Source: Primulina eburnea
Taxonomy: Eukaryota; Streptophyta; Magnoliopsida; Lamiales; Gesneriaceae
NCBI RefSeq assembly: GCF_022965805.1
Contig: NC_133114.1
Span: forward strand, 3,246,761-3,310,760
DNA length: 64,000 bases
Reading direction: 5' to 3'
The notes below the pieces were generated by a model. That model was not told the DNA's origin. It saw only the letters and a program-made list of their open reading frames with translations, and made no database searches. The position numbers were made by a program, and so were the translations under genes. Below, in pieces: positions 1-10,384 of this stretch. The number at the start of each line of letters is the position of its first letter. Positions within the stretch are counted from its first letter, which is position 1.

Positions 1-157
1 TCAAGTATTATCATAAGAGATTGTGATAGTTTTAGAAAACTCAAGACAAAAATCTGGCAGTGGCTACCACCACTAGCTCCTGCTTAGGCCCTGGTGAAGA
101 TGGACTTGGTTCAAGGAATTTGAGTGTAATCTTGCTAATGTTTATTTTCTTTTCCAG

Positions 158-1355
158 TGATTCAGAAACCATTTTACCAGAGATTTACAGCACAAAATTC
201 AAAATTTGTTTCCATTAGATGTGAGCAGAACACCAAGGAGGGGAATGGTTTAGATATATGGATTGGGAGACTGGCAATGGTAGGCTTTACTGCAGCTATT
301 ACCATCGAAATCGCGACAGGCAAAGGACTCCTAGAGGTATTCCATCTGTACAAATGCTTTTGTTGAGATTTTGAATCTTCTATTGACAATTGCTGGAGTT
401 CGAATTTTCCAATTCCTCTTAGTTATTCTCGGGCACAGCAGGTAGCGGGGCTATTGGCACACTTCGACCATCCTTAAATTTTTTATGGAATTTTTTCAAT
501 AAAAAATTCATGTGCCATCCCCTCTTCCATATCTCGGGTCTGCCCTGGTTATGTGATCTGTAATTTTGGTACGAGTAGCATCATATATGCTGAATGTAAG
601 GCATTTCTCATGATATACCTAGTTGGACGGGAGGATGCACATGGTCTTTCAAGTTCATGATATGAGATTCACTTTTCATTATGTTCTAAGTGACTTTAAT
701 TTGTTCCTTACCCTAAAAGAAGGGAAATACTAATAATATCATTTGGCTTTAATCATCAGTATAGCATAAAGTAAAAAGAAACCATAGTTGAGGAGGGTAT
801 TTGAAAAGACCAAAGGAAAAGGAAGAGTTGGCATTTTGTTCGGGTATTTACACACCACAACAAGCTTTTGTTCAGGCACATGCAACGCATGATTCTGCGC
901 CTTGCGCCGTTGATGTCTCATTATCCTCCCCAATCTTAGGAAGCCTAATCCGGGAGAGGCTTTTGTGGAAATTAGGAACTTTTGCTGGTATTATGTATCA
1001 CAATCTAGGTCACTTGGGCATGCCAAAAAAACTTTAGATACGGACTCTGCTAGAAACTACTAGTTGTCCTTATTCATTTCGCAATAATAGACTAAAATTG
1101 CTGCAAGAGTCCGTTGTGTAGTTTTATAAAACCATGTCCACCTCTTCCATAATCAAAGAAATGGTGGGAAACTTTTTATGATGGATTGAAGTTTGGTCCC
1201 GCTCCCCGAGTGGCGAATTATAGTGAAATATTGACTCTTCCTATTTTCAGAATGTTGGGCTGATAACACCATTGCCCATAGCAGCATTGACAGTTACAGC
1301 ACTGGTGGGAGTTCTACTCGCAGTCTTCATCTTCCAATCTGCATCCAACAATTGA
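158..1355 (+). CDS. SEP1: Stress-enhanced protein 1-like, last two exons
   Basis: Two exons are visible. Exon A (158-336) follows a pyrimidine-rich TTTTCCAG acceptor and ends at a GAG/GTATTC donor. Exon B (1251-1355) follows CTATTTTCAG and ends in TGA. They join on a codon boundary. Exon A encodes the Lhc-superfamily helix signature DIWIGRLAMVGFTAAI followed by EIATGKGLLE; exon B encodes a second hydrophobic helix ending FIFQSASNN. Two Lhc-like membrane helices with a short tail fit the thylakoid stress-enhanced protein family, which is light-stress induced and thought to bind pigments or protect photosystems. The first exon and transit peptide lie outside the window. Other two-helix Lhc-like proteins are the alternative. 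Confidence 0.72.
337..1250 (+). other. Intron of the SEP1-like gene
   Basis: This 914-base interval separates the two exons and has GT and AG ends. Short ORFs inside it show no family features. Bases 1-157 before exon A are also intron or upstream sequence. Confidence 0.65.
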
Positions 1356-1715
1356 TCAGTTACATTTCTCTCCCCACTTCCATTTTCAAATCTTTTTCTG
1401 TCGAGTTACTATTTTTTGTCCATGTATAATTTACCATGTACTTGCCTACTGAATATGTAAAGTCTGTCATATTTGTTTCCCACTTTTATATGGCATTTGT
1501 GCGCATGTTCGGGCAGATTATATTTCAAAGTGAAATTTGAAATATTTTTTTAGAAAAAAAACTGCATTTAGTTTGAAATAGTCAGTTAATGTTTTTATTA
1601 TAGACTATATGTTTATATAAAACACCACCAAAACGTTTACTATGACATGATAAAATTATCCATGTGATTCAAATCCGAAGGATATTGTTTCTTCATATAT
1701 GTAAGAAATGTTCCG
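1356..1715. other. 3' UTR and intergenic DNA after the SEP1-like gene
   Basis: The first part after the stop is T-rich and probably 3' UTR. The remainder is AT-rich with no coding or repeat signal that I can support. Confidence 0.4.
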
Positions 1716-1797
1716 TTATGAATCATGATTGAGACTTAAAATTTAATTCAACAACAAAAATTTCCAATATTTAATCGATGTGAGAAATTTAACACTT
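1716..1797 (-). repeat. Degenerate fragment of TRIM-B LTR
   Basis: The segment with GATTGAGACTT and AATCGATGTGAGAAATTTAA resembles the TRIM-B LTRs at 15819-15937 and 20296-20415, which end in a GATGTGGGAC-like motif. It is a decayed partial copy that abuts the next element. Confidence 0.4.
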
Positions 1798-2493
1798 AGG
1801 TATAGTTTGGCACATATGATAGGATAAGCATGTGATATATAATGTAAAGATAAGTTAAGGATAAATAAGATGTAGGATATTATATTTAATGTTTGGTATG
1901 ATTTTAATAAGAGTGATTAAATTTATATATTAGATTATAATGACAAAATTAACCTTATCATAATAATTTTTATCATTTCAAAGTTGTTGTTTGAGTTTAT
2001 ATTTTTTATTTGTTCATACGCCGATAGTGCTTGCATATTTTATTTATTTTTACCTAATTTTATATATTATATAATATGATAATTGAGCCCTTGATTTTGT
2101 GAGTCAATTCAAATATCAATTTTTAATGTTATTCGGATGATACTAATAATTTTATTAAGATTTATAAAAATTATTTATATAATTATCTCGAATTCATTTA
2201 TATAATTATCATATTATATAATATAATAAAAATAATTATTTGATTTTAATTTCTACCAACTAGTATAGATTTATAAAAATCATTTATAAATTGAGGGCAA
2301 TTAAGTCATTTGTAGTGTATTTTATCCTTAAATAAAAATTATCACACCTAAATGAAGGGATATCTTATCCTTCTAAAAAATTATTTATCAAGGGCCCATG
2401 ATATTATCATGAGCTTTTTAAAAATGTACCAAACATGGGATAAGGAGGATTGTTTATCAATCCCTCTCTTATCCCATGTACCAAACTATACCT
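1798..2493. mobile_element. MITE with imperfect terminal inverted repeats
   Basis: The left end AGGTATAGTTTGGCACAT is matched, inverted, by the right end ATGTACCAAACTATACCT. A perfect 13-bp core is followed by further matches including GGATAAG. The 696-bp interior is AT-rich and non-coding. No clean target duplication is visible, so the superfamily is unassigned. Confidence 0.65.
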
Positions 2494-3869
2494 CATAGTT
2501 CCTAGAAAAAAATAATTAGAACGAGAAGTGTCCATAAAACATATAACATGGGTTGTGTTCTTATATTATATTTAGATTTAAGTTTAAATTAAATCCAAAA
2601 GATAACTCAAGGAATAGTCGTATATGTCAATTCCCAATGACTTAAAAATAAACATTTTTAAAAATTAAATTGGTGATTACACTTGACCAACCTTGGAGGT
2701 TCATCGAACTTTTAATTTACCCTTAAATTGAGTAGAAGGGGAGACGGGTCCACCTGAAAATGGTACTCTTCTTTTTAAAGTTGAATAGGGAAATGTCTGG
2801 ATATTTTTTGATAGTTGTTGTTCATGATATATATTGTTTTACAAAAGTTTTAAATTCAGGTTTGAGGTTGTAATAAGACAATAAGTTGGGAAATGATAAA
2901 GAACTGAAGAAATATAACACAAGGAGCCGCGAAAATGAAGGAAATTATGATTTGGACAAAAAAAAATTAAAAGAAAAACTTTAATAATTATTTATATTTT
3001 GGGGGGATTGAAGGCAAATTTGGAACTAAATCAAAGGATCTTATATTAGGCCAGTTTCAATGGAGTTAAATTCTAGTACAGCATCGCTACTCCAATGGTC
3101 CTTGCAATTGCACCAAAATTTGGCATTGCAATTATATAAAATTTTGAAATTTTTTACTTATTTTTAAATTTTAACAAATAGTTTAAAAAATAGTTTAATT
3201 TGATAAAGAATAATCTAATCCAATTTATAAATATGTAATATATATTGAAGTTAATTTTATAATGATTTTAAAAATATTTAATTAGCAAAAAATTAATTAG
3301 TGCATTAATAAATGCAATATTATAACTCCTAATACAACATGCAAAAACATAAACTTATCTGTGATTATATAATTAAGTTGGTAAGTATATGTCTAATTCT
3401 TTAAACATTAAATAATGGATCAATTCATATGATATATAATTTAATAAATATATGATAATTAAAATAAAATTTTAAATGTTATTATAATTGCATTTATTAA
3501 TTATATAATACTAATATCGTGTAAATGATATCAAATAGATATTAAATAAATGATAAGAAATAATGTAAGTAAATTTAAAAAATATTCTACTAATATTCCT
3601 TTAGTGTGACATTTGAAGTAAATGAGTAAAAACAAATGTTGTATTTGGTGAAAAAATTGAATTACTTTAATGTAATATATGCACTAAAATAGATTTTAAG
3701 TTTGGAAATAACTTTAAAATATTGGAATTAAAAATAGCGAATGAGGTTGTTCTCTGGCTGGGGAAATAAATAGGTTCGTGCAAGTTTCAGCCTTTCGGAC
3801 TTTGGAGAACAATTATTAAATAGTGAATACTAAAACGCGGGATCGAATTTTCAAATATTAAGTTCCGAT
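2494..3869. other. AT-rich intergenic DNA
   Basis: No coding region is supported. A stretch from about 3040 to 3780, with CAATGGAG and CTCCAATGG near its left side, may be another decayed element, but no paired ends could be fixed. Confidence 0.3.
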
Positions 3870-4690
3870 TTTTTTGGTTAAACATGTATGAATGACAGAG
3901 TAATAATGATAATAAATGATCTCGTGAAAATTTCTCATGCGTCAAGCTGTTAACATTACGTTATTTTATTTTGTTGGTTAAGTGGACTGTAAAAGAGTGA
4001 CTTCAGATTCTAAAGGATAATACTTATTCTCTCGTGAGAACATGACCAACGGTTGAAAAAATCACTAAGGGATGTGAGACATCACCAATAGATAGAAACA
4101 TGTCTCCCTAGACTGATGGGTCTGACAGCACGACCCATTAGCACTCAAGTAGATTGCATTCTGCGTTGATAGAAATATAAAAATATAAAGTTATGTATAG
4201 TTTTTGGTCTAGTTGTAAGCGCTTGATCATAACATTTAGTATCAGAGGGAGGTTATGAATTCAAGTATCTCAAGAAGCGTATTTATATATTTCTTGGGGT
4301 CAATATTGAGTTAAGTGTACACGAGTGAGAGTAGCACTATGATATGCGACTTCTTAGGAAGTTCTCGTGCATCAAGCTGCTAACGTCGTGCCACTTGATC
4401 TGGTTGGTTAAGTGGACCGTAAAAGAGTGACACAAAACCTTAATAGGTAATATTGTCTCTGATGGAGACATAGCCGACGGTAAGAAACAAAGTAAGACTG
4501 ATCTCTAATGGATGTGACACAATACCAATATATTAACACATATTTCATATACTCACGGGCCTAATAACTCGATCTATTAACACTTAATTAAGTGCACTCT
4601 ACGTTGTCACATATATATATATATAAATAAAATTGTACATTGATTACCAGCTATAATTTTTGTTCTTGTGATCAGCATTTCATCCTAACA
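3870..4690 (+). mobile_element. TRIM-A retrotransposon, copy 1
   Basis: Two related direct repeats of about 360-385 bp lie near 3870-4233 and 4307-4690, both containing TCAAGCTG and GTAAAAGAGTGAC and both ending CTAACA or ATAACA. A short internal stretch begins with a degenerate primer-binding-site motif (TAGTATCAGAG, about 4239) and ends with a purine-rich CTTGGGG tract. LTR-PBS-PPT-LTR without coding capacity is the layout of a terminal-repeat retrotransposon in miniature. The same family recurs at 18236-19034. The left boundary is approximate. Confidence 0.55.
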
Positions 4691-5274
4691 TAATCTTTCA
4701 AAATATGAACATAGTACAATGTAACAAATAAAAAGAAAATTGTTTATTCCTTTTAGGATGGTTATGTTATGCATTGAAAATATATAAAAATAATTGAAAA
4801 TTAAATTATTATGGTTTACAAACAGAGCAACCATATCGGTATTATATATATTCTGATATACATATGCTGACACAGTTATCATGACACTTACTTCATGAAT
4901 TTTTCTTGGATTCCTTTGAACCTCCGACATCCCTTGACCAATTTGCAACTTTTAATTTTAATTTTTATAAAATTCATTTATTTGATCACAGCTTTCCTCC
5001 CACCATCCTTTTATATTGTGCAATTAATTTCTACTGAATACTTGCTTGATTTGATTTAATTCATATCATGCGATGCGCATGTTATATTATGATATCAACC
5101 CTCTTTGAATACCAAAGAAATTTACGTATTTTGAACTAATTGAAATTTCGTATTACGTCAATTGTCTAAACATATTTAATCTTATGTATCATAAACCAAA
5201 CATTTCGATTCGTTGTACGAGAATTCCAGAAATAAGATTTGGATATTCTTTACTCAAGGATGTGGATTCAGAGT
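4691..5274. other. Intergenic DNA, no feature seen
   Basis: AT-rich sequence. The 87-codon minus-strand ORF here has no recognisable domain or coding character. Confidence 0.3.
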
Positions 5275-5535
5275 GGTCAAGATCCAAATGTAAACGATCG
5301 AGTTGACTCGAAAAGTATTTGATTCTTATTTGAATTTATCGAATTCGAATTCAAATCATATTGTTTGATAGTTCTTGATATTTGATATTCTACTGATATA
5401 ATATAAATATATATAAAATAAATAGATTTGAGACTTTTAAAGTATTTATTTTCGAATAATAGTTCGAATTGCTATCGAATATGTTCTAATATTTTGTGTC
5501 GAAGTCGAGTAAATAATGTTGATTTCCGACGAACT
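5275..5535. repeat. hAT-like repeat fragment
   Basis: This shares the phrases TTCGAATT, GATATAATATAAATATAT and AAATAAATAGATTT with the element at 51598-51997, including the same order of motifs. It is a second, end-degraded member of that family. Confidence 0.45.
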
Positions 5536-5574
5536 TGTTGTTTGAAGGAAAGATTCTATTAGGAGAGTATGTCT

Positions 5575-5738
5575 CTTATGAGACTGTCTCACGAATCTTT
5601 ATCTATGAGATGAGACAACCCTCTTGATATTCACAATAAAAAGTAATACTTTTAGCATAAAAAATAATATTTTTTTTGGATGACCCAATTAACAGATCCG
5701 TCTCACAAAATACGACCTGTAAAATCGTCTCGCACAAG
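5575..5738 (+). mobile_element. M1 MITE, copy A
   Basis: About 164 bp bounded by GAGACTGTCTCAC and its inverted partner CGTCTCGCACAAG. It has the family interior (ACAATAAAAAGTAATACT, GGATGACCC, CACAAAATACGACC). Three further copies are in this window. Confidence 0.7.
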
Positions 5739-5873
5739 TTTTTATCCTATTAAGAAGGGGACAAACTGGGCGATTCATCTTTATTTTTGTTTTCTAAAGA
5801 TAATAATAAACGATCCGTTTAATTTGTTTTAAAATTAATCCAATCATACAGAAAGACTGAAAAATAATTGTAA

Positions 5874-5882
5874 TTAATAATA
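5874..5882. repeat. 9-bp target site duplication, left
   Basis: TTAATAATA here is repeated exactly at 14093-14101, flanking the GGGGAAATTG inverted termini of the virus-containing element. Confidence 0.75.
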
Positions 5883-6283
5883 GGGGAAATTGTCAAAAAC
5901 TCCCTATTTCCATTCTCAACCTCCTCTTTACTCCCTACTCCATTAAAACTTTGTTTCAACTCCCCATATCCCTCAAATTTCCAAGTTTGCCCTTATATAT
6001 TTATTTTAAATAATTGATTTCTTTTTTGTAGTAAAAGGCCCATCATGCTTCCGTAAAATAAATTGAATCTTTTACCTTTTGACTAGAGTACCACCGGGTT
6101 ATATCCACCGTTTTTTACGAACTGTTCCTCACAGTCCAACCACACGATCGCAACCGATGGTTACTAAGCAGATTCCTTCAGCAATACTTAGCACAGCTCT
6201 AATTCGTTTCCTACCTTAGAGCGTACAGCAAAAGATCAATTTTTGAAAATAATACATGATAGGGGCTAAGAGCAAAGATCTCT

Positions 6284-6311
6284 TTTATTCAAACACAAAC
6301 ATTTATTTATT
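6284..6311 (-). terminator. Pararetroviral polyadenylation signals
   Basis: On the minus strand AATAAA occurs at 6289-6284, with overlapping copies near 6311-6302. They lie 120-180 bases downstream of the expected transcript start, as needed for a terminally redundant pregenomic RNA. Confidence 0.5.
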
Positions 6312-6462
6312 ACATAGTAATCTCCTGTAGAGGAGGAGAAACTTGTTTAGCTACTTATCGTAGCTGAACTCTTAACACACATAAACTTAAGAGAAAATAT
6401 TACAACCTTGTATGAAAGAAATGGAGAAAATATTTGATGATCTTCACTTCCTTCTTCCTGCC

Positions 6463-6473
6463 TTATTTATAGA
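6463..6473 (-). promoter_or_regulatory. Pregenomic RNA promoter TATA box
   Basis: Minus-strand TCTATAAATAAGG lies downstream of the last viral ORF, the position of the 35S-type promoter. Transcription would start near 6435-6440, leaving a leader of roughly 500 nt when the circular genome is considered. Confidence 0.6.
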
Positions 6474-6564
6474 AGGCTCCTTCGGATTTGAACTTCGGAT
6501 TTCAAATCTTCATAAGCCTTTACAGCTTGCATTGGGGACCATTTGGTGGTTGAGGGGTCCCTGT

Positions 6565-6765
6565 CTAGATTATTAATCTTGACATCAACTTCTCATCCTC
6601 TTTTATCTCTTTTAGATACCACTGACGATGAGTTTCCAGGATATCGGCAGTAATCTCATCTTTTTTATACTCTTTGAAATGATTTACTAACCATTTCAGT
6701 GCTTCTGCCTCTTTCCTCTTGTATGTTATTCTTATTTTCAAAACTTTCAAATATACACGATACAT
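6565..6765 (-). CDS. Small unassigned ORF near the viral promoter
   Basis: A 66-codon ORF that encodes a very charged, Lys/Glu-rich, probably helical peptide with no membrane segment or motif I recognise. It lies between the transactivator-position region and the TATA box, where caulimovirids normally have promoter sequence. It could be a chance ORF; the evenly charged composition is the only hint of coding. Confidence 0.25.
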   Translation of the reverse strand: MYRVYLKVLKIRITYKRKEAEALKWLVNHFKEYKKDEITADILETHRQWYLKEIKEDEKLMSRLII

Positions 6766-6890
6766 TTTTAAGTTTTGATTCTGGTGTGTTAGCTGGTTTC
6801 CTTTCTGTCCTTATTTATGGATGAATTTTCGGGACCAGTTAATTTACTTTTATTCATTGGATTCCTTTTAGATTGGTATCCAATGCTTGC

Positions 6891-6983
6891 TGAGTCATCC
6901 ACCATTTGTTATTGGTGGTCCATTTGTCCTTTACCACTAATTAGTGGTTGTCTTTATTCTACCACTCACATGGTAGTGGTCCT
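6891..6983 (-). promoter_or_regulatory. Candidate viral enhancer with repeated short hairpins
   Basis: Read on the minus strand, a TGACTCA bZIP-type box lies at 6897-6891. Nearby are three small inverted repeats built on ACCACT/AGTGGT or CCACC/GGTGG, including the perfect ACCACTAATTAGTGGT. They fall 430-520 bp upstream of the TATA box. The regulatory role is inferred from position. Confidence 0.35.
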
Positions 6984-7014
6984 GCTTTTTGTAATGGAGG
7001 GTCACATGTCCTTT

Positions 7015-7923
7015 TTAATTTTGTCGAGAAATCTTCGGTTTTTTGTATCCTCGAGGAAAATGTGCATGTGGTCCTTCCCCACTTGTCCTTGCTTCGGTAA
7101 AATGTTTCCGATCAGATCTTGGTTTGAAACCTTTACCGAACTCTGGTTCTTTCTGTATTTGGCATTCAGAGCAGATGTTCTCCGACCATCTTCCTATGTG
7201 TGCCATATTACAGAACTTTCGGCGAGTCTCTTTGCTTGCCGGTAGCTTGCTGTTCCACAAGAGATTTCTTTTCTTTTCAAATAAATCTTCTGCGAAACTT
7301 GTTGTTTTTCCTGTCATGGTATTCAACAGGAATGATCCGTTCACTGAATGATTGTAGAATTTGAACGGAAACTTGACTTTGTCCATCTCAGTAAGACAGA
7401 CCCATAAACCCCAAGCTCTTCTGGTAGAAATGTCATCTTCAGTGATTGAAGCAACCAGGGGTGTTTCTTCTGTTGGAGGATCCTTGATAAATTTTTGGAC
7501 ATTTGTATCCGGCCTCCTTAGCTTGATGAAATGAAAGGCTTCGTGAGAACCTTTCCCTGCTGGTTCTGGTGCTGCACTAAAGAAGTATAGCTCCAAAACA
7601 TCTCCTCTGGACAAATAATCATTGTTTGCCCAAGTCTCGTGAACAGCTTCCTGGATCCACTTTGGTAAACCTGAGATTTCCGGAAAGCTGGGTGATGTAG
7701 TATAAACTGAGGCAAGAGCCCCAAATTCATACCAAGGTTTAACCTCCTTAGGATATGAATTAGGTTTCATCCATACCCTGGGATATTTTCCTGAAACATC
7801 AACCCTATTTGTAGCTGGGTTAATGCCAATTCGTGTTTTTAATTTCTCCCAATTTTGCTGATAAACCTGAAATGGAGAAATTACACCTTCATTAGTACCA
7901 ACCTTAGCTTTGCCTTTGTCCAT
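7015..7923 (-). CDS. Caulimovirid transactivator-position protein, C-terminal part
   Basis: A 302-codon ORF that follows polymerase, where caulimoviruses encode the transactivator/inclusion-body protein. The N-terminal half includes the aromatic segment PFQVYQQNWEKL and PKWIQEAVHETW. The C-terminal part has a possible zinc-binding pattern (CNMAH followed about ten residues later by CSEC) and a basic tail. It is in the same frame as the ORF at 7945-8361, with one TGA plus six sense codons between that ORF's last codon and this ATG, so the two look like one interrupted gene of about 450 codons. Homology to known transactivators is inferred from place and size, not shown. Confidence 0.5.
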   Translation of the reverse strand: MDKGKAKVGTNEGVISPFQVYQQNWEKLKTRIGINPATNRVDVSGKYPRVWMKPNSYPKEVKPWYEFGALASVYTTSPSFPEISGLPKWIQEAVHETWANNDYLSRGDVLELYFFSAAPEPAGKGSHEAFHFIKLRRPDTNVQKFIKDPPTEETPLVASITEDDISTRRAWGLWVCLTEMDKVKFPFKFYNHSVNGSFLLNTMTGKTTSFAEDLFEKKRNLLWNSKLPASKETRRKFCNMAHIGRWSENICSECQIQKEPEFGKGFKPRSDRKHFTEARTSGEGPHAHFPRGYKKPKISRQN

Positions 7924-7944
7924 ACGAGGCCTAAGGTTGATCTC

Positions 7945-8361
7945 TCACTCTTCAAACCCCGAGGTGAAGGGTTGACTTGAGGACTCAAGATAAGGATCAG
8001 GAGTCTCAATTTTTGTTTCAGCCGACTCATCTCGTGATGATCCCGACTTAACACTTGTGCAAGGGGTATTTGAATCCCCTGCTACAGGTATAGAGTCCTG
8101 TACTCGAAAACTCTCCATTTGAGAAACCAGTGGTCTCTCAATGCCCTGGAGGATAGGCCTTTGCGTTACAGACCATAACTGATTATATGCCTGTAAACAT
8201 CCTGTAATTCGATCAGAGACAATTCTCTTATCAGCTTGTTGTAGCCTTCCCGCAACTTCTGCGTTAACAGCTAACTTGTTGAACTCGGTTTGAAGCATTT
8301 CAAGGTGTTCCCTCAAATGCCTCTGCATCTTGATAATAGCATCAATGTCAATGCTGTCCAT
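7945..8361 (-). CDS. Caulimovirid transactivator-position protein, N-terminal part
   Basis: A 138-codon ORF that starts 14 bases inside the 3' end of the polymerase ORF. Residues 1-60 are a predicted amphipathic, coiled-coil-like helix (QRHLREHLEMLQTEFNKL), followed by a Ser/Thr/Pro-rich acidic linker. It ends at TGA (7947-7945) and the same frame continues into the 302-codon ORF. Whether the stop is natural or a decay lesion is not known. Confidence 0.5.
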   Translation of the reverse strand: MDSIDIDAIIKMQRHLREHLEMLQTEFNKLAVNAEVAGRLQQADKRIVSDRITGCLQAYNQLWSVTQRPILQGIERPLVSQMESFRVQDSIPVAGDSNTPCTSVKSGSSRDESAETKIETPDPYLESSSQPFTSGFEE

Positions 8362-10384
8362 TTCTTGTTAAAAAATCTGCAAGAATATTTTCATGAGATT
8401 TTATTATCATAATATCAAAAATATAATTTTGACATAAAGCTTGCCATCGTAATAATCTAGCCTTCTCCGGTTTAGACTCAATTTTATTCCTCAAAAAGGC
8501 TTTAACTTGAGTGTTATCAACTTTCAAAGTGAATTTCTTTGCAAGTAAAAATAATGGCCATTTTTCAAAAGCCCTCTTTACTGCATAAAATTCCTTTTCG
8601 TTGATATGCCATCTTATGGCTTCTGCATCTGAGAATAACCCACTACAATATCTGCATGGTTGTTCTCCATTTGGTGTGAGCTTTGTTAATACTGCAGCCC
8701 ACCAATGATCACTGGCATCGGTATATAATACCAGATCATCCTCGTCTTGAGGAATAGCCATCTTTGGAAGATTTTTGCAAACCTTCTTTAAATGGATAAG
8801 TCCTTTTGTGTGTTCGTCTGTCCATATAAATCTAGCATCCTTTTTTAATAATGGACTGAACACCTTCCTGTGTTTTGCTAGGTTTTTAATAAACATCCCA
8901 GCAAAATTAACAACCCCTAAAAAACTTTGAAGTTGCTTCTTGTCTTTGAGATTTTCTGGAAAATTCTGCACTTTTTCTACTATGTGCTCTTGCAGAATTA
9001 TTCCTGACTCATCGATTTCAATTCCGAGGAATTCAATCTTTCTTGTAGCAATGACTGCTTTCTTTTCAGATAAAACCAGTCCTTCTTTCTTGCAAACATT
9101 AGAGAAAATCTCCAAATGTTTAACATGTTCGTTCATATCTCTGGATGCTATTAAAACATCGTCGATGTAAACAAACATAAACTTGAAATAATCTTTGAAA
9201 AGATTATCCATCTTTCTTTGAAATATTTGGGGTGAGTTAGCCAATCCCATTGGTAATACTTCCCAAATATAATGTCCTTGAGGTGTGGAGAAAGCTGTGA
9301 ATTTCTTGCTTTCTTCCTGCATCCGAATCTGATAGAATCCAGACTTGCAATCAAATTTAGAGAATATCTTGGCATTGCGAATGCAACTAATCAAGTGTTC
9401 TCTACTAGGTATAAAATACCCATCAAACTCCATAATCTTATTAATTTCTTGATAATTAATGACCAATCTGGGTTTTCCTCGTTTAATTTCACCATGGTTT
9501 CTTACCAGAAAACCTGGACTGCTATATGGTGACATACCTGCTTTGATTAATCCAAGGTCCAAATGTTCCTTGATTATAATCTGCATATCCCTCTGTTCAA
9601 TGATGTTCATTGGGATGGGTTTACAACGGACAAATTCATACTCTTTGCCTTCCTTGATCTTAAGGCAAGCCCTGAGTTGATTTCTGTCCCACCATGCCAA
9701 GGGATCTTCGTTATAATTTTCTTTGATCCTCTTCTTGACATCTTCCAGTGATACCTTAGATTCAAACTCTACTTCATTTGTATGTAGAGTTATCTTAAGG
9801 CATTCTATATCTTCTGGTTGGAGTTCCTTATCTGCTCTTAACTGAAGCATTGTTTCTCCAAACCGTCTTGAATCCTTCATTTTTGGGTTCAGAAGTTTTC
9901 CTGAATCACCACGCTTGCTGCGAAACTGGATTGGCAATTTTCTGTAAAATGCCTCCCTAAGTCTCTGGACTATGATTTTGTGAGCACATGGTGTTGTGAA
10001 CATTAATCTTCTAGTCTCATTTTCCTGTGTATAGGATTTGAACATTTGTAGGAAATTATTTCCTAACAATATGTCAGCTCCTGTATCATGAAAATAAATT
10101 GGTGGTGTCTTTACCTTGTACCAAGGTGTTTGTCCAGCACCGCCAATCATGATTTCAGTCATCTTAATCTCTTTACATAAGATTAAGATTCTTCTGGAAA
10201 AATCTCTTCCAGCAATCTTGGGTAACTCTTCTTCCAAATTATTTGGAAAAACTCCTCGTTTTGCTGTACATATTCCAGCGCCTGAATCAATATATGCAGC
10301 AAAGTATTCTGCCTTATATTGTTCATACAACATTCCTACTGGAATGTATATGGAGAATGGACTTGTGGTCATTGGATTTTCCAC
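8348..10384 (-). CDS. Caulimovirid polymerase: aspartic protease, reverse transcriptase, RNase H
   Basis: A 678-codon uninterrupted ORF. The protease active site is DSGA at residue 33, with a second motif GADILLGNNF near residue 105. The reverse transcriptase spans about residues 240-490 with FSKFDCKSGFYQI, LPMGLANSP and the catalytic YIDD at residues 406-409. RNase H follows with TDAS, an EKEF glutamate, VDN and a terminal ADFLTR, so all acidic catalytic residues are present. There is no integrase, as in Caulimoviridae. It overlaps the movement-protein ORF by 16 bases and the next ORF by 14 bases. It appears intact. Confidence 0.93.
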   Translation of the reverse strand: MENPMTTSPFSIYIPVGMLYEQYKAEYFAAYIDSGAGICTAKRGVFPNNLEEELPKIAGRDFSRRILILCKEIKMTEIMIGGAGQTPWYKVKTPPIYFHDTGADILLGNNFLQMFKSYTQENETRRLMFTTPCAHKIIVQRLREAFYRKLPIQFRSKRGDSGKLLNPKMKDSRRFGETMLQLRADKELQPEDIECLKITLHTNEVEFESKVSLEDVKKRIKENYNEDPLAWWDRNQLRACLKIKEGKEYEFVRCKPIPMNIIEQRDMQIIIKEHLDLGLIKAGMSPYSSPGFLVRNHGEIKRGKPRLVINYQEINKIMEFDGYFIPSREHLISCIRNAKIFSKFDCKSGFYQIRMQEESKKFTAFSTPQGHYIWEVLPMGLANSPQIFQRKMDNLFKDYFKFMFVYIDDVLIASRDMNEHVKHLEIFSNVCKKEGLVLSEKKAVIATRKIEFLGIEIDESGIILQEHIVEKVQNFPENLKDKKQLQSFLGVVNFAGMFIKNLAKHRKVFSPLLKKDARFIWTDEHTKGLIHLKKVCKNLPKMAIPQDEDDLVLYTDASDHWWAAVLTKLTPNGEQPCRYCSGLFSDAEAIRWHINEKEFYAVKRAFEKWPLFLLAKKFTLKVDNTQVKAFLRNKIESKPEKARLLRWQALCQNYIFDIMIIKSHENILADFLTRNGQH

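Noticed and set aside
157..366. A 69-codon ORF from a GTG at 157 taken as a complete gene
   Set aside because: The GTG is part of the acceptor and first exon bases, and the frame runs past a clear donor at 336/337. It is an internal exon.
6817..7351. Plus-strand ORFs opposite the viral transactivator region
   Set aside because: They are shadows of the minus-strand ORFs and lack domain signals.
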